Origin: Reyranella sp.
Lineage (GTDB): Bacteria; Pseudomonadota; Alphaproteobacteria; Reyranellales; Reyranellaceae
Length of the DNA: 12,937 nucleotides
Reading direction: 5' to 3'
Assembly: GCA_030681635.1 (NCBI GenBank)
Contig: JAUXRT010000753.1
Span: 1 to 12,937 of the forward strand
Position numbers and translations under genes: made by a program. This document shows, piece after piece, positions 1-7,055 of this stretch (position 1 is its first letter; each line of letters starts with the position of its first letter). The notes under the pieces are model-generated. The model was not told the origin of the DNA. It saw nothing but the letters and a program-made list of their open reading frames with translations, and did not search any database.

Positions 1-484
1 CGGCAAGATCGCGGCCGAGGCCGGCATCGGCGGTCGCAATGCTGACGGCGGTCGGCAGGCCCTGCACCGCTTCCTCGGCGAAGCTCGGTCCCGACAGCAT
101 GGCGATGGGCCGGCCCGGCAACACCTCGGCCAGGACTTCGGGCATCAGCAGGCCGGTCGCGGCCTCGATGCCCTTGGCGCAGATCACGATCGGTGTTCCA
201 CCCGGCAGGTCGGCGGCCACCACGCGCACCGCCTGCGCGGGACAGGCGAGCAGAATCGCGTCGCAGGCGTCGAGCGAGGCGAGCGCGAAGGCGATCTCGA
301 TGCCCGGTTCGAGACTCTGGCCTGGCAGGTAGACCGGGTTCGCGCGCTTGTGGACGATCGAGGCCGAGATGGCAGGATCGCGCGACCACATGGTGACGCG
401 CCGGTCGGCACGGCGCGCCAGACAGGCAAGCGCCGTTCCCCAGGCCCCGCCCCCGACGACGCCAATGTGATGAACCGCACTCAC
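1..484 (-). CDS. gpsA: NAD(P)H-dependent glycerol-3-phosphate dehydrogenase, C-terminus beyond window
   Basis: Partial gene: 161 codons are read from a GTG at 484 leftward, and the C-terminal part lies outside the window. GpsA reduces dihydroxyacetone phosphate to sn-glycerol-3-phosphate, the backbone precursor of phospholipids, in the cytoplasm. The sequence shows the N-terminal Rossmann fold with the dinucleotide loop GGGAWGTALA (residues 11-20), the conserved ICAKGIE segment (about 101-107, with the family lysine K104) and the SGPSFAEE motif (131-138). All are diagnostic of GpsA rather than other dehydrogenases. The start is set by a GTGA overlap: the GTG at 484 shares bases with the TGA stop of the upstream oxygenase gene, which implies translational coupling. 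In many alphaproteobacteria gpsA sits directly after tsaD; here one gene intervenes. The catalytic lysine of the C-terminal domain cannot be checked. Confidence 0.95.
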   Translation of the reverse strand, partial: MSAVHHIGVVGGGAWGTALACLARRADRRVTMWSRDPAISASIVHKRANPVYLPGQSLEPGIEIAFALASLDACDAILLACPAQAVRVVAADLPGGTPIVICAKGIEAATGLLMPEVLAEVLPGRPIAMLSGPSFAEEAVQGLPTAVSIATADAGLGRDLA

Positions 485-1113
485 AGGCCGAGATTGAAGG
501 CGACGGAGACGCGCTGCGCAGTGCCGCGATAGGGCCGCACCTGGTGCAGCAGCCAGGCGGGAAACATCACCAGACGGCCGGCCTTGGGCTGCACCGTCTC
601 GTTGGCGCCGACCGACAGACCGCCCGGAATGGCGAAGGCAAGATGCGGCGCATACATCGCCGGCGCCGGCCCGCGCGGATCCATGAATTCCAGCTCACCG
701 CCCAGCGAGGGGTCGGCCGAGCTGCCGCCATCGTCGACATAATAGACGCCCGACCAGTAGCTGCCGGGATGGGAATGGAATTCGTTGCCGTGGCCGCTGC
801 GGTTGATGTTCGCCCACATGTTGGCCTGCCACATGATGGAGACCGGCTTGCCGGCGCGATCGGTGGTGATGCGGTTGGCGATGTTGCGGCCGATCGCCAG
901 CAGCTTGATGGCCGAGGCGCCCGCCCACTTGTCGACATCCCAGGTCGATTGCCAGCCGCCCAGGGTGCTGTGCGACTTGCTGGGCTGCTCCGCCTCGCGC
1001 TTCAGCAGCACCGGCAGAAGGCTGGCGTTGATCTGCGCACCGTCCGGAAGATCAACGACGACGATCGGCGTGCCGAAAGCCGCGACCGTATTGAAGGCAA
1101 GTTGATTGCTCAT
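481..1113 (-). CDS. 2OG-Fe(II) oxygenase-like protein (TIGR02466/2OG-FeII_Oxy_5 type)
   Basis: A 210-residue protein resembling the TIGR02466 / 2OG-FeII_Oxy_5 family, putative 2-oxoglutarate- and iron-dependent oxygenases of unknown substrate. Seen: a His-rich turn HSHPGSYWSGVYYVD (113-127), the strand GELEFMDPR (139-147), and the C-terminal FPAWLLHQVRPYRG block (184-197) followed by RVSVAFNL. This matches a double-stranded beta-helix in which H113 or H115 and H190 would bind iron and R201 would be near the 2-oxoglutarate carboxylate. The acidic iron ligand of the classical HxD motif is not obvious, so activity is inferred. The ATG at 1113 lies 9 nt after the tsaD stop, and its TGA overlaps the gpsA GTG, so it is the middle gene of a tsaD-oxygenase-gpsA operon. 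There is no signal peptide or membrane segment, so it is probably cytoplasmic. The family call is firm and the substrate unknown. Confidence 0.85.
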   Translation of the reverse strand: MSNQLAFNTVAAFGTPIVVVDLPDGAQINASLLPVLLKREAEQPSKSHSTLGGWQSTWDVDKWAGASAIKLLAIGRNIANRITTDRAGKPVSIMWQANMWANINRSGHGNEFHSHPGSYWSGVYYVDDGGSSADPSLGGELEFMDPRGPAPAMYAPHLAFAIPGGLSVGANETVQPKAGRLVMFPAWLLHQVRPYRGTAQRVSVAFNLGL

Positions 1114-1122
1114 GGGCGAAGT

Positions 1123-2175
1123 CTACACCCGATTGGCCGCGTCTGGGTCGAGCGGCCAGCGCGGGCGCGGGCGGAAATCGAGCGCATCCGTCATGCCGAG
1201 CCGCAGGCGTTCGAGGCCGGCCCAGGCGATCATGGCGCCATTGTCGGTGCAAAGCCGTACCGGCGGCGCGACCAGCCGCGCGCCGCGCGAGGCGGCGAGT
1301 TCCTCCAGCCGGCCGCGCAGATAGACGTTCGCCGCCACGCCGCCGGCCACGACCAGGGTCGACATCGGCGCCACGGCGAGCGCGTTGGCGCAACGATCGG
1401 CTAGCACGTCACCGACGGTGCGCTGGAAGGAGGCGCAGAGATCGGTGACGGCGCGACTGTCGGTACGATCGATCTTCTCGACCGCCTGACGAACCGCGGT
1501 CTTGAGGCCGGAAAAGGAGAAGTCGCAGCCCGGCTTGCGCCACATCGGCCGCGGCAAGGCGAAGCGCTTCGGGTCGCCGCCCTGGGCTGCCTGCTCGACC
1601 GCAGGCCCCCCCGGGAAGCCCAAACCCAGCAATTTCGCGGTCTTGTCGAAACATTCGCCGACGGCGTCGTCGATGGTCGTGCCCAGCCGCGTGAAGTTGC
1701 CGGGGCCCTGCACGGTCAGGAGCTGGCAATGGCCACCCGAAACCAGCAGCAGCAGATAGGGAAAGGCCACGTCCTCGGTGAGCCGGACGGAAAGCGCATG
1801 GCCTTCGAGGTGGTTGACGGCCAGGAACGGCTTGTCGTGGGCAAAGGCCAGCGCCTTGGCGGTCATGACGCCGACCAGCACGCCGCCGATCAGGCCGGGG
1901 CCGCCGGTGGCCGCGATACCGTCGAGATCGCCCAAGCCCAGGCCCGCCTCAGCCAGGGCTTCAATTACCAGCCCGTCAAGGCGCTCGAGATGGGCGCGGG
2001 CGGCGATTTCCGGCACCACGCCGCCGAACCGGCGATGCTCGGTCAGCTGGCTGTAGACGACGTTGGCCAGGATGCGCCCAACAGGCCCGTTCGCAAACGG
2101 GCCGGCCCCGGCCGGCGCTTCGACGATGGCGACGGCCGTTTCGTCGCAGCTTGTTTCGATGCCCAGCACGCGCAT
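1123..2175 (-). CDS. tsaD: tRNA N6-adenosine threonylcarbamoyltransferase TsaD
   Basis: A 350-residue Kae1/TsaD protein of full family length. It transfers the threonylcarbamoyl group from threonylcarbamoyl-AMP to A37 of ANN-decoding tRNAs, giving t6A, together with TsaB and TsaE (neither is in the window). Seen: the N-terminal ATPase-fold start GIETSCDETAVAIV (5-18), the metal-binding NHLEGH (H122, H126), SGGHCQL (146-152), the DDAVGECFDKTAKLLGLGFPGG block (169-190), and the C-terminal CTDNGAMIAWAG (309-320), where D311 is the expected third metal ligand. The ATG at 2175 gives the canonical MRVLGIETS start. It has no Shine-Dalgarno sequence but is preceded by ACGCTAGA plus 8 nt, so the transcript may be leaderless. 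The gene is divergent from hemC and heads the operon with the oxygenase and gpsA. Confidence 0.98.
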   Translation of the reverse strand: MRVLGIETSCDETAVAIVEAPAGAGPFANGPVGRILANVVYSQLTEHRRFGGVVPEIAARAHLERLDGLVIEALAEAGLGLGDLDGIAATGGPGLIGGVLVGVMTAKALAFAHDKPFLAVNHLEGHALSVRLTEDVAFPYLLLLVSGGHCQLLTVQGPGNFTRLGTTIDDAVGECFDKTAKLLGLGFPGGPAVEQAAQGGDPKRFALPRPMWRKPGCDFSFSGLKTAVRQAVEKIDRTDSRAVTDLCASFQRTVGDVLADRCANALAVAPMSTLVVAGGVAANVYLRGRLEELAASRGARLVAPPVRLCTDNGAMIAWAGLERLRLGMTDALDFRPRPRWPLDPDAANRV

Positions 2176-2183
2176 GCGTGTCT

Positions 2184-2212
2184 TCTAGCGTCGCGCGGCC
2201 ACCTACGCTAGA
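2184..2212. promoter_or_regulatory. Symmetric palindrome in tsaD/hemC divergent spacer
   Basis: TCTAGCGT (2184-2191) and ACGCTAGA (2205-2212) are perfect 8-bp inverted repeats separated by 13 bp, with centres 21 bp apart. Each arm ends exactly 8 nt before the ATG of the gene it faces (tsaD at 2175, hemC at 2221), so ACGCTAGA-N8-ATG occurs on both strands. This may be a pair of back-to-back -10 elements giving leaderless transcripts, or an operator. The symmetry is directly visible; the function is inferred. Confidence 0.55.
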
Positions 2213-2220
2213 GCAACGCC

Positions 2221-3150
2221 ATGACCTCTCCTCTTCTGAGATTGGGCACGCGCGGCAGCAAACTGGCGCTCACCCAGGCGGGCCTCGTACGCGCCGCGCT
2301 GGCGGCATCCGTGCCGGCCCTGTCGGCGCCCGACGCCATCGAGATCGTGGCCATAAAAACCACCGGCGATGCGATCCAGGACCGGCCGCTGTCGGAAGCC
2401 GGCGGCAAGGGTCTGTTCGTCAAGGAAATCGAGGAAGCGATGCTGGGCGGCCGCATCGACGCCGCGGTCCACAGCATGAAGGACATGCCGACCGCCCAGC
2501 CGCCGGGACTCGCGATCCAGGCCTTCCTGCCGCGCGAAGATGTCCGTGACGTGCTGATTGCGGGCAGCATCGGCCGCATAGCCGACCTTCGTCAGGGCGC
2601 CGTCGTCGGCACCGCGGCGCTCCGCCGCCGTGCATTGTTGCTGCATCGCCGGCCCGACCTGCAGATCGTCAACCTGCGTGGCAATGTCGAGACGCGGCTG
2701 GCCAAGCGCGAGTCCGGCATCGTCGAGGCGACGATTCTGGCGCTGGCCGGTCTCAACCGACTCGGCATGGGGCATGTCGGCACGCCGATCCCTGAAGACG
2801 AGATGCTGCCGGCCGTCGGCCAGGGCGCCGTCTGCATCGAAGCCCGCACCGACGACGCGCGCACACGCGCCTGGCTGGCCGCGATCGATCATGCCGCGAC
2901 GGCGATCTGCGTCAGCGCCGAGCATGCGATGCTGGCCGTGCTCGACGGCTCGTGCCGCACGCCGATCGCAGGACACGCGATCCTGACCGGCGACAGGCTT
3001 CACCTGCGCGGGCTGATCGCCCGTCCCGACGGTTCGGAAGTCATCTTCACGGAGCGCCACGGCGGTGTGGGCGATGCCGTCGCCATGGGCCGCGACGCCG
3101 GCCAGGAACTGAAGCGCCGCGGCGGGCCCGGCTTCTTCACCGAGGCCTGA
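2221..3150 (+). CDS. hemC: Hydroxymethylbilane synthase (porphobilinogen deaminase)
   Basis: A 309-residue protein of usual family length. It polymerises four porphobilinogen units into hydroxymethylbilane, the linear tetrapyrrole on the way to heme, siroheme, cobalamin or bacteriochlorophyll. Seen: LGTRGSKLALTQA (8-20), the KEIEEAMLGG segment (68-77), AAVHSMKDMPT (81-91) with the expected catalytic Asp D88, the arginine-rich GTAALRRRALLLHRRPD (130-146), LRGNVETRL (152-160), LPAVGQGA (196-203), and LDGSCRTPIAGHA (241-253), where C245 should carry the covalent dipyrromethane cofactor. The ATG at 2221 is chosen because homology begins at once; there is no clear ribosome binding site. The usual partner hemD does not follow: a convergent methyltransferase ends only 6 nt beyond the stop. 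Confidence 0.98.
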   Translation: MTSPLLRLGTRGSKLALTQAGLVRAALAASVPALSAPDAIEIVAIKTTGDAIQDRPLSEAGGKGLFVKEIEEAMLGGRIDAAVHSMKDMPTAQPPGLAIQAFLPREDVRDVLIAGSIGRIADLRQGAVVGTAALRRRALLLHRRPDLQIVNLRGNVETRLAKRESGIVEATILALAGLNRLGMGHVGTPIPEDEMLPAVGQGAVCIEARTDDARTRAWLAAIDHAATAICVSAEHAMLAVLDGSCRTPIAGHAILTGDRLHLRGLIARPDGSEVIFTERHGGVGDAVAMGRDAGQELKRRGGPGFFTEA

Positions 3151-3156
3151 GGGCCG

Positions 3157-4695
3157 CTACTCCTTCTGGCAGACGAAGGCGTAGCCCGGAAACAGGCCCG
3201 ACTTCTCGCGCTCCAGCTGTTCCCAGTTCGCGAGGTCCGACATCGTGCGGTCGTGGCGGAAGCGCGTGGCGTAGAGCGCCAGCGGGCCCGCACTCGCATC
3301 GGCACGCTGCGAGGCCCCGACGTTGAACTCGAAGCCGAGGAAGCGAAGCCCGCTGCCGGCGAGGAAGGCGCGCAGTCGTGAGACGGTGAAGCGATGCTCC
3401 TGGACGTGGAAACAGAGGTCGCGCAGAAGGCTCGCGCTCCAGAAATCCTCCCACTCCTGCAGCGGCCTCAACCGGCGCCATTCACCGCTCAGCACGCGTC
3501 GGCGGAACTCACGCAGACCCGCCAAGGTCGCGGGCAGGCCCGCCGCCTCGATGTCGCGTCGCGCCTTCACCACGATCGTGCGTGCGTTCTCGCCGTAGAG
3601 GCCGAGGCGCAGGAAGGCGCCGGGCCGGAGTGCCGCGGAGATCGCCAGAAGTCCCGCGCGCGGATCGGCCATGTGGTGCAGCACGCCGACACACTCGGCA
3701 TGGTCGAAGGTACGGCCAAGCTTCGGCAGATCGAGGATGTCACCGTTCAGGAACGTAATATTCTCGATGCCATGCTTCGCGGCCATGCGCTTGCCGTAGG
3801 CGAGGCTTGCGCGCGACAGGTCGAGGCATGTCACCTCAGCGTTCTCATAGGACGACGCCACCGTGAGCGGATGCTGGCCGGTGCCGGCCCCGGGCATCAG
3901 CACGGAAAGCGGCCCACCGCCGAAGTCGATCGGCGCGGCATGGGGAAAATCACGCAGCAGCGCCGCCCGCACATCGACGCGCAGCCGGCGCGGCAGATGC
4001 GTCCAGCGCGGATAGGGATTGACCTCGTACATCGCCGCGACCGACTGCGAGACAGTGTCGGTGATGGGTGCAATCGCCGGAATCTCCGCCGCCAACCGGC
4101 GTTCTTCCTGCACCTCAAGCCTCACCACCGATTGCGGCCGGTACATCGCCGCGGCAGGCCCGTCGGGAATCGTCTCGTCCTCGGGCCAGATGGACTCGTT
4201 CATCCTGGCCTGCTCGGCCAGCGCCGCCGCCAGATCGACCGCTGCAGGCGGCGGCGTGCCGGACAGCAGCGCCTGGGCTGTCGCCTGCCGCAACGCGAGC
4301 AGCTTGCGCTCCAGCCCGGCGTCGCGGTTGAGCGACTTCCTCAAAAATTCGAGCAGCAGGCGATCCGCGGCAAGTGCGGCGAGGTCGCCGTTGGCCGGCC
4401 AACCGACGGCCAGCTGATTGGCCGCGCCCCAACCGACTGCATCCCAGTTGGCGTCGTCATCGGCATAGGCTTCGAGCAGTGCAGTCCGCAAAAGGTCGTT
4501 CGGGCGTGGCGTGCGCGCCCTCTCGAGGACGGCATCGAGGCCCATGCGGGCCTGGGCGTCGCGCGGCGACAGGGCCAGCGCCTGCCGGTAGGCAGCCATG
4601 GCTTCCTCGACGCGACCGGCGGCGAAGAGCTCGTCGCCCGTCGTGGAGAATCGGTTGGCGTTCAATCTGTCTTCTTCATGGGTTGCGGCGCCCAC
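3157..4695 (-). CDS. TPR-like/class I SAM-dependent methyltransferase fusion
   Basis: A 512-residue cytoplasmic protein. Residues about 14-47 look like a tetratricopeptide repeat (GDELFAAGRVEEAMAAYRQALALSP). A helical linker follows (about 65-205). A YEVNPYPRW motif (223-231) precedes a class I methyltransferase domain: motif I VLMPGAGTGQ (265-274), acidic LDLS (291-294), NGDILDLP (317-324) and VLHHMADPRAGLL (338-350). The C-terminal part (about 360-480) continues with LYGENAR and ends with a variable tail. The YE.NPYPRW plus TPR arrangement recurs in bacterial proteins annotated as TPR/methyltransferase. The substrate is unknown; a protein or small-molecule acceptor is possible. The start is the GTG at 4695; an in-frame TTG at 4665 (residue 11) is an alternative, and neither has a strong ribosome binding site. 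The gene is convergent with hemC and divergent from the M48 gene. Confidence 0.85.
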   Translation of the reverse strand: MGAATHEEDRLNANRFSTTGDELFAAGRVEEAMAAYRQALALSPRDAQARMGLDAVLERARTPRPNDLLRTALLEAYADDDANWDAVGWGAANQLAVGWPANGDLAALAADRLLLEFLRKSLNRDAGLERKLLALRQATAQALLSGTPPPAAVDLAAALAEQARMNESIWPEDETIPDGPAAAMYRPQSVVRLEVQEERRLAAEIPAIAPITDTVSQSVAAMYEVNPYPRWTHLPRRLRVDVRAALLRDFPHAAPIDFGGGPLSVLMPGAGTGQHPLTVASSYENAEVTCLDLSRASLAYGKRMAAKHGIENITFLNGDILDLPKLGRTFDHAECVGVLHHMADPRAGLLAISAALRPGAFLRLGLYGENARTIVVKARRDIEAAGLPATLAGLREFRRRVLSGEWRRLRPLQEWEDFWSASLLRDLCFHVQEHRFTVSRLRAFLAGSGLRFLGFEFNVGASQRADASAGPLALYATRFRHDRTMSDLANWEQLEREKSGLFPGYAFVCQKE

Positions 4696-4732
4696 TCTAT
4701 TTCGATCGGCTGGGCGGGAACAACTCCTTGCT

Positions 4733-4761
4733 CTCGACCCGATGCGGCCTCGACCCTAAAC
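4733..4761 (+). promoter_or_regulatory. Candidate promoter of the M48-tusA unit
   Basis: CTCGAC (4733-4738), 17 bp, then CTAAAC (4756-4761), with the ATG at 4769 only 7 nt further. The 8-mer CTCGACCC is repeated at 4733-4740 and 4749-4756. If used, transcription would start at or next to the ATG and give a leaderless message. The match to consensus is weak; it is offered because the ATG has no Shine-Dalgarno sequence. Confidence 0.3.
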
Positions 4762-4768
4762 TCCCGCC

Positions 4769-5587
4769 ATGCGCCCGGCCCTGCGACTGCTTGTGGTTCT
4801 GCTCGGAGCAACGTTCTTGCTCGCAGCCTGCGAATCGGCGCCGGTCACCGGCCGCGCGCAGATCATGCTGGTGAGCGAGAACGAGGAGCGCCAGATGGGC
4901 CTACAAGCCTATCAGCAGGTGCTGGCCAAAGAGCCGCTTTCGCACGATGCCCAGGCCAACGCGCTGGTCGAGAAAGTCGGGCGCCGCATCGCAGCAGCGG
5001 CTGAGCGGCCACCGGCGGAGATGTGGCGGGCGCCTCGCTTCCGCTGGGAATTCAAGACCATCGACAAGAACGAGCCCAACGCCTTCTGCCTGCCGGGCGG
5101 CAAAGTTGCCGTCTACACCGGCCTGCTGCCGATCACCCGCACCGAGGCGGGACTGGCGGTGGTGATCGGCCACGAAGTGGCGCACGCGCTGGCGCGCCAC
5201 GGCGCCGAGCGCATGAGCGACCAGATGGTGGCATCGGTCGGCGTGGCAGCCGCGGCGGCGGCCCTGGCGACGACCGTGAGCGGCAATAACCGCGCATTAA
5301 TGCCGGGGATGATGGCGGCCGTTGGCGCCGGCGCCACCGTGGGCTTCATCCTGCCGATGTCGCGGGCGCAGGAATCGGAGGCCGACCGCATCGGGCTGGT
5401 GCTGATGGCGCTGGCCGGCTACGACCCGCGCGAGGCGATCGGCGTGTGGGAGCGCATGCGGGCGGCCAATGCCGGCGGCAAGCGCCAGGCCGAGTGGCTG
5501 AGCACGCATCCCGCCGACGCGACGCGCATCAACGACATCCGAGGTTGGGTGAACGAGGCCATGAAGTATTATCGCCCCCGTGACTGA
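4769..5587 (+). CDS. M48 family zinc metalloprotease, predicted lipoprotein
   Basis: A 272-residue protein with a lipoprotein signal peptide: positively charged start, hydrophobic stretch 7-20, and lipobox LAAC (18-21) with C21 as the lipidated residue. D is absent at +2 (it is E), which fits export to the outer-membrane inner leaflet. The protease domain shows the zinc motif HEVAHALARHG (135-145; H135, E136, H139) and the downstream ESEADRIGL (202-210), with E202 as likely third zinc ligand and D206 conserved. A hydrophobic Ala/Gly-rich segment (about 154-196) lies between them, as in BepA/LoiP-like periplasmic proteases. These degrade or assist misassembled outer-membrane proteins; that role is inferred by family. 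STHPADATRI (245-254) is the usual M48B C-terminal motif. It lacks the long TPR tail of BepA, so it is closer to the short YcaL/LoiP type. Its stop overlaps the next gene. Confidence 0.93.
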   Translation: MRPALRLLVVLLGATFLLAACESAPVTGRAQIMLVSENEERQMGLQAYQQVLAKEPLSHDAQANALVEKVGRRIAAAAERPPAEMWRAPRFRWEFKTIDKNEPNAFCLPGGKVAVYTGLLPITRTEAGLAVVIGHEVAHALARHGAERMSDQMVASVGVAAAAAALATTVSGNNRALMPGMMAAVGAGATVGFILPMSRAQESEADRIGLVLMALAGYDPREAIGVWERMRAANAGGKRQAEWLSTHPADATRINDIRGWVNEAMKYYRPRD

Positions 5588-5807
5588 TACGCTCGAATAC
5601 GACGCGACAGGTCTGCTCTGTCCACTGCCGGTGCTGCGGGCCAATCGCAAGCTGCGCGAGCTGGCGAGTGGCGGGCTGCTGACGGTGCGCGCCACCGATC
5701 CCGCCACCAAGCAGGACTTCCCCGCCTTTTGCCGCCAGACCGGCCACGAATTGGTCTCGAGCACGCGCGATGGCGAGACACTGGTCTTCGTGATCCGGAA
5801 ACGCTAG
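5580..5807 (+). CDS. TusA-family sulfurtransferase (SirA-like)
   Basis: A 75-residue protein with the TusA/SirA fold signature: DATGLLCPLPVLRANRKLREL, with C14 of the CPLP motif as the persulfide-carrying cysteine, then LLTVRATDPATKQDFPAFC and a C-terminal strand. TusA-family proteins relay sulfur, for tRNA 2-thiouridine, molybdenum cofactor or other thiolation. The family is multifunctional, so the substrate here is open and I give no gene symbol. The second cysteine (in FPAFC) is also common in the family. The GTG at 5580 overlaps the end of the M48 gene by 8 nt, giving MTDTLEYDATG; there is no independent ribosome binding site, so translational coupling is likely. pgk follows after 32 nt. 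Confidence 0.92.
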   Translation: MTDTLEYDATGLLCPLPVLRANRKLRELASGGLLTVRATDPATKQDFPAFCRQTGHELVSSTRDGETLVFVIRKR

Positions 5808-5839
5808 GGACCAAGCGTCAATTCCTCCAGAGAGAGTTC

Positions 5840-7045
5840 ATGCCCCAGGTCACCTTCAAGACGATCGACACCGCCGAGGTTTCCGGCAAGCGCGTGCTGG
5901 TGCGCGTCGATCTCAACGTGCCGATGAAGAACGGCAAGGTCACCGATGCCACGCGCATAGAGCGTGCGGTGCCAACCATCGCCGAGCTTTCGGCCAAGGG
6001 TGCCAAGGTCGTGGTGCTGAGCCACTTCGGCCGTCCCGACGGCAAGCCGGTACCGGAGATGTCGCTCAAGGCGCTGGTCGAGCCGCTGTCGGCCGCGCTG
6101 GGCAAGCCCGTCGCCTTCGCCGAGGACTGCATCGGCCCGCTGGCCGAGGATGCAGTGCGCGCCATGAAGCCCGGCGACGTGCTGCTGCTGGAGAACCTCC
6201 GCTTCCACAAAGAGGAAGAGAAGAACGACGCAGCCTTCATCGACAAGCTCTCGGTGCTGGGCGACCTCTATGTGAACGACGCCTTCTCGACCGCGCACCG
6301 CGCGCATGCCTCGACTGAAGGCATCGCCAATCGCCTGCCGGCAGTAGCCGGCCGGCTGATGCAGGCCGAGCTGGAAGCGCTCGACAAGGCGCTGGGGAAC
6401 CCGAAGAAGCCGGTCTGCGCCGTGGTCGGCGGCGCCAAGGTCTCGACCAAGCTCGACCTGCTGGGCAATCTCGTCGGCAAGGTCGACAAGCTGATCATCG
6501 GCGGCGGCATGGCCAACACTTTCATGTACGCCCAGGGGATCAAGGTCGGCACCTCGTTGTGCGAGAAGGACCTGGCACCGACGGCGCTGGAAATCATCGA
6601 GAAGGCCAAGGCCGCCAAGTGCAAGGTGCTGCTGCCGGTCGACGTCATGGTGGCGCGCGAGTTCAAGGCTGGCGCTGCCGGCACCGTCGTCGATGCCGAC
6701 GCCTGCCCCGACGACCAGATGATCCTCGACGTCGGCCCGAAGTCGATCGCGCTCTACCAGGCGGAAGTGCGCGAGTGCGCCACGCTGGTGTGGAACGGGC
6801 CGCTTGGCGCCTTCGAGATTCCGCCGTTCGATACCGGCACGGTGGCGCTGGCACGCACCGTCGGCCAGCTCACGACCACCAAGAGGCTGTTGTCGGTCGC
6901 AGGCGGCGGCGACACGGTGGCGGCGCTGGCGGCTGCGGGCGTGGAGGAGCAGTTCTCCTATGTCTCGACGGCGGGCGGCGCCTTCCTCGAATGGATGGAA
7001 GGCAAGACCCTGCCCGGCGTTGCGGCGCTCATCCGGGCAGCTTAA
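5840..7045 (+). CDS. pgk: Phosphoglycerate kinase
   Basis: A 401-residue protein of normal length. It interconverts 1,3-bisphosphoglycerate + ADP and 3-phosphoglycerate + ATP in glycolysis, gluconeogenesis or the Calvin cycle. Seen: RVDLNVPM (22-29), SHFGRPDGK (61-69), LLLENLRFHKEEEKND (115-130), the VNDAFSTAHRAHAST block (145-159), GGAKVSTKLDLL (197-208), IIGGGMANTF (219-228), VWNGPLGAFE (317-326) and the nucleotide-binding GGGDTVAAL (355-363) followed by STAGGAFLEWMEGK. The ATG at 5840 is preferred over any upstream in-frame start because family homology begins there and an AGAGAG ribosome-binding stretch precedes it; upstream codons overlap tusA. gap and fba, often adjacent in proteobacteria, are not beside it. 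The Nudix gene starts 10 nt after the stop. Confidence 0.98.
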   Translation: MPQVTFKTIDTAEVSGKRVLVRVDLNVPMKNGKVTDATRIERAVPTIAELSAKGAKVVVLSHFGRPDGKPVPEMSLKALVEPLSAALGKPVAFAEDCIGPLAEDAVRAMKPGDVLLLENLRFHKEEEKNDAAFIDKLSVLGDLYVNDAFSTAHRAHASTEGIANRLPAVAGRLMQAELEALDKALGNPKKPVCAVVGGAKVSTKLDLLGNLVGKVDKLIIGGGMANTFMYAQGIKVGTSLCEKDLAPTALEIIEKAKAAKCKVLLPVDVMVAREFKAGAAGTVVDADACPDDQMILDVGPKSIALYQAEVRECATLVWNGPLGAFEIPPFDTGTVALARTVGQLTTTKRLLSVAGGGDTVAALAAAGVEEQFSYVSTAGGAFLEWMEGKTLPGVAALIRAA

Positions 7046-7055
7046 GACTCGGGGC

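Noticed and set aside
544..1404. 286-codon plus-strand open frame over the oxygenase and tsaD
   Set aside because: Crosses two well-supported minus-strand genes; composition is that of a shadow frame.
3394..5004. 536-codon plus-strand open frame antisense to the methyltransferase
   Set aside because: Shadow of the methyltransferase gene. It runs through the divergent spacer into the start of the M48 gene in the wrong frame and has no recognisable domain.
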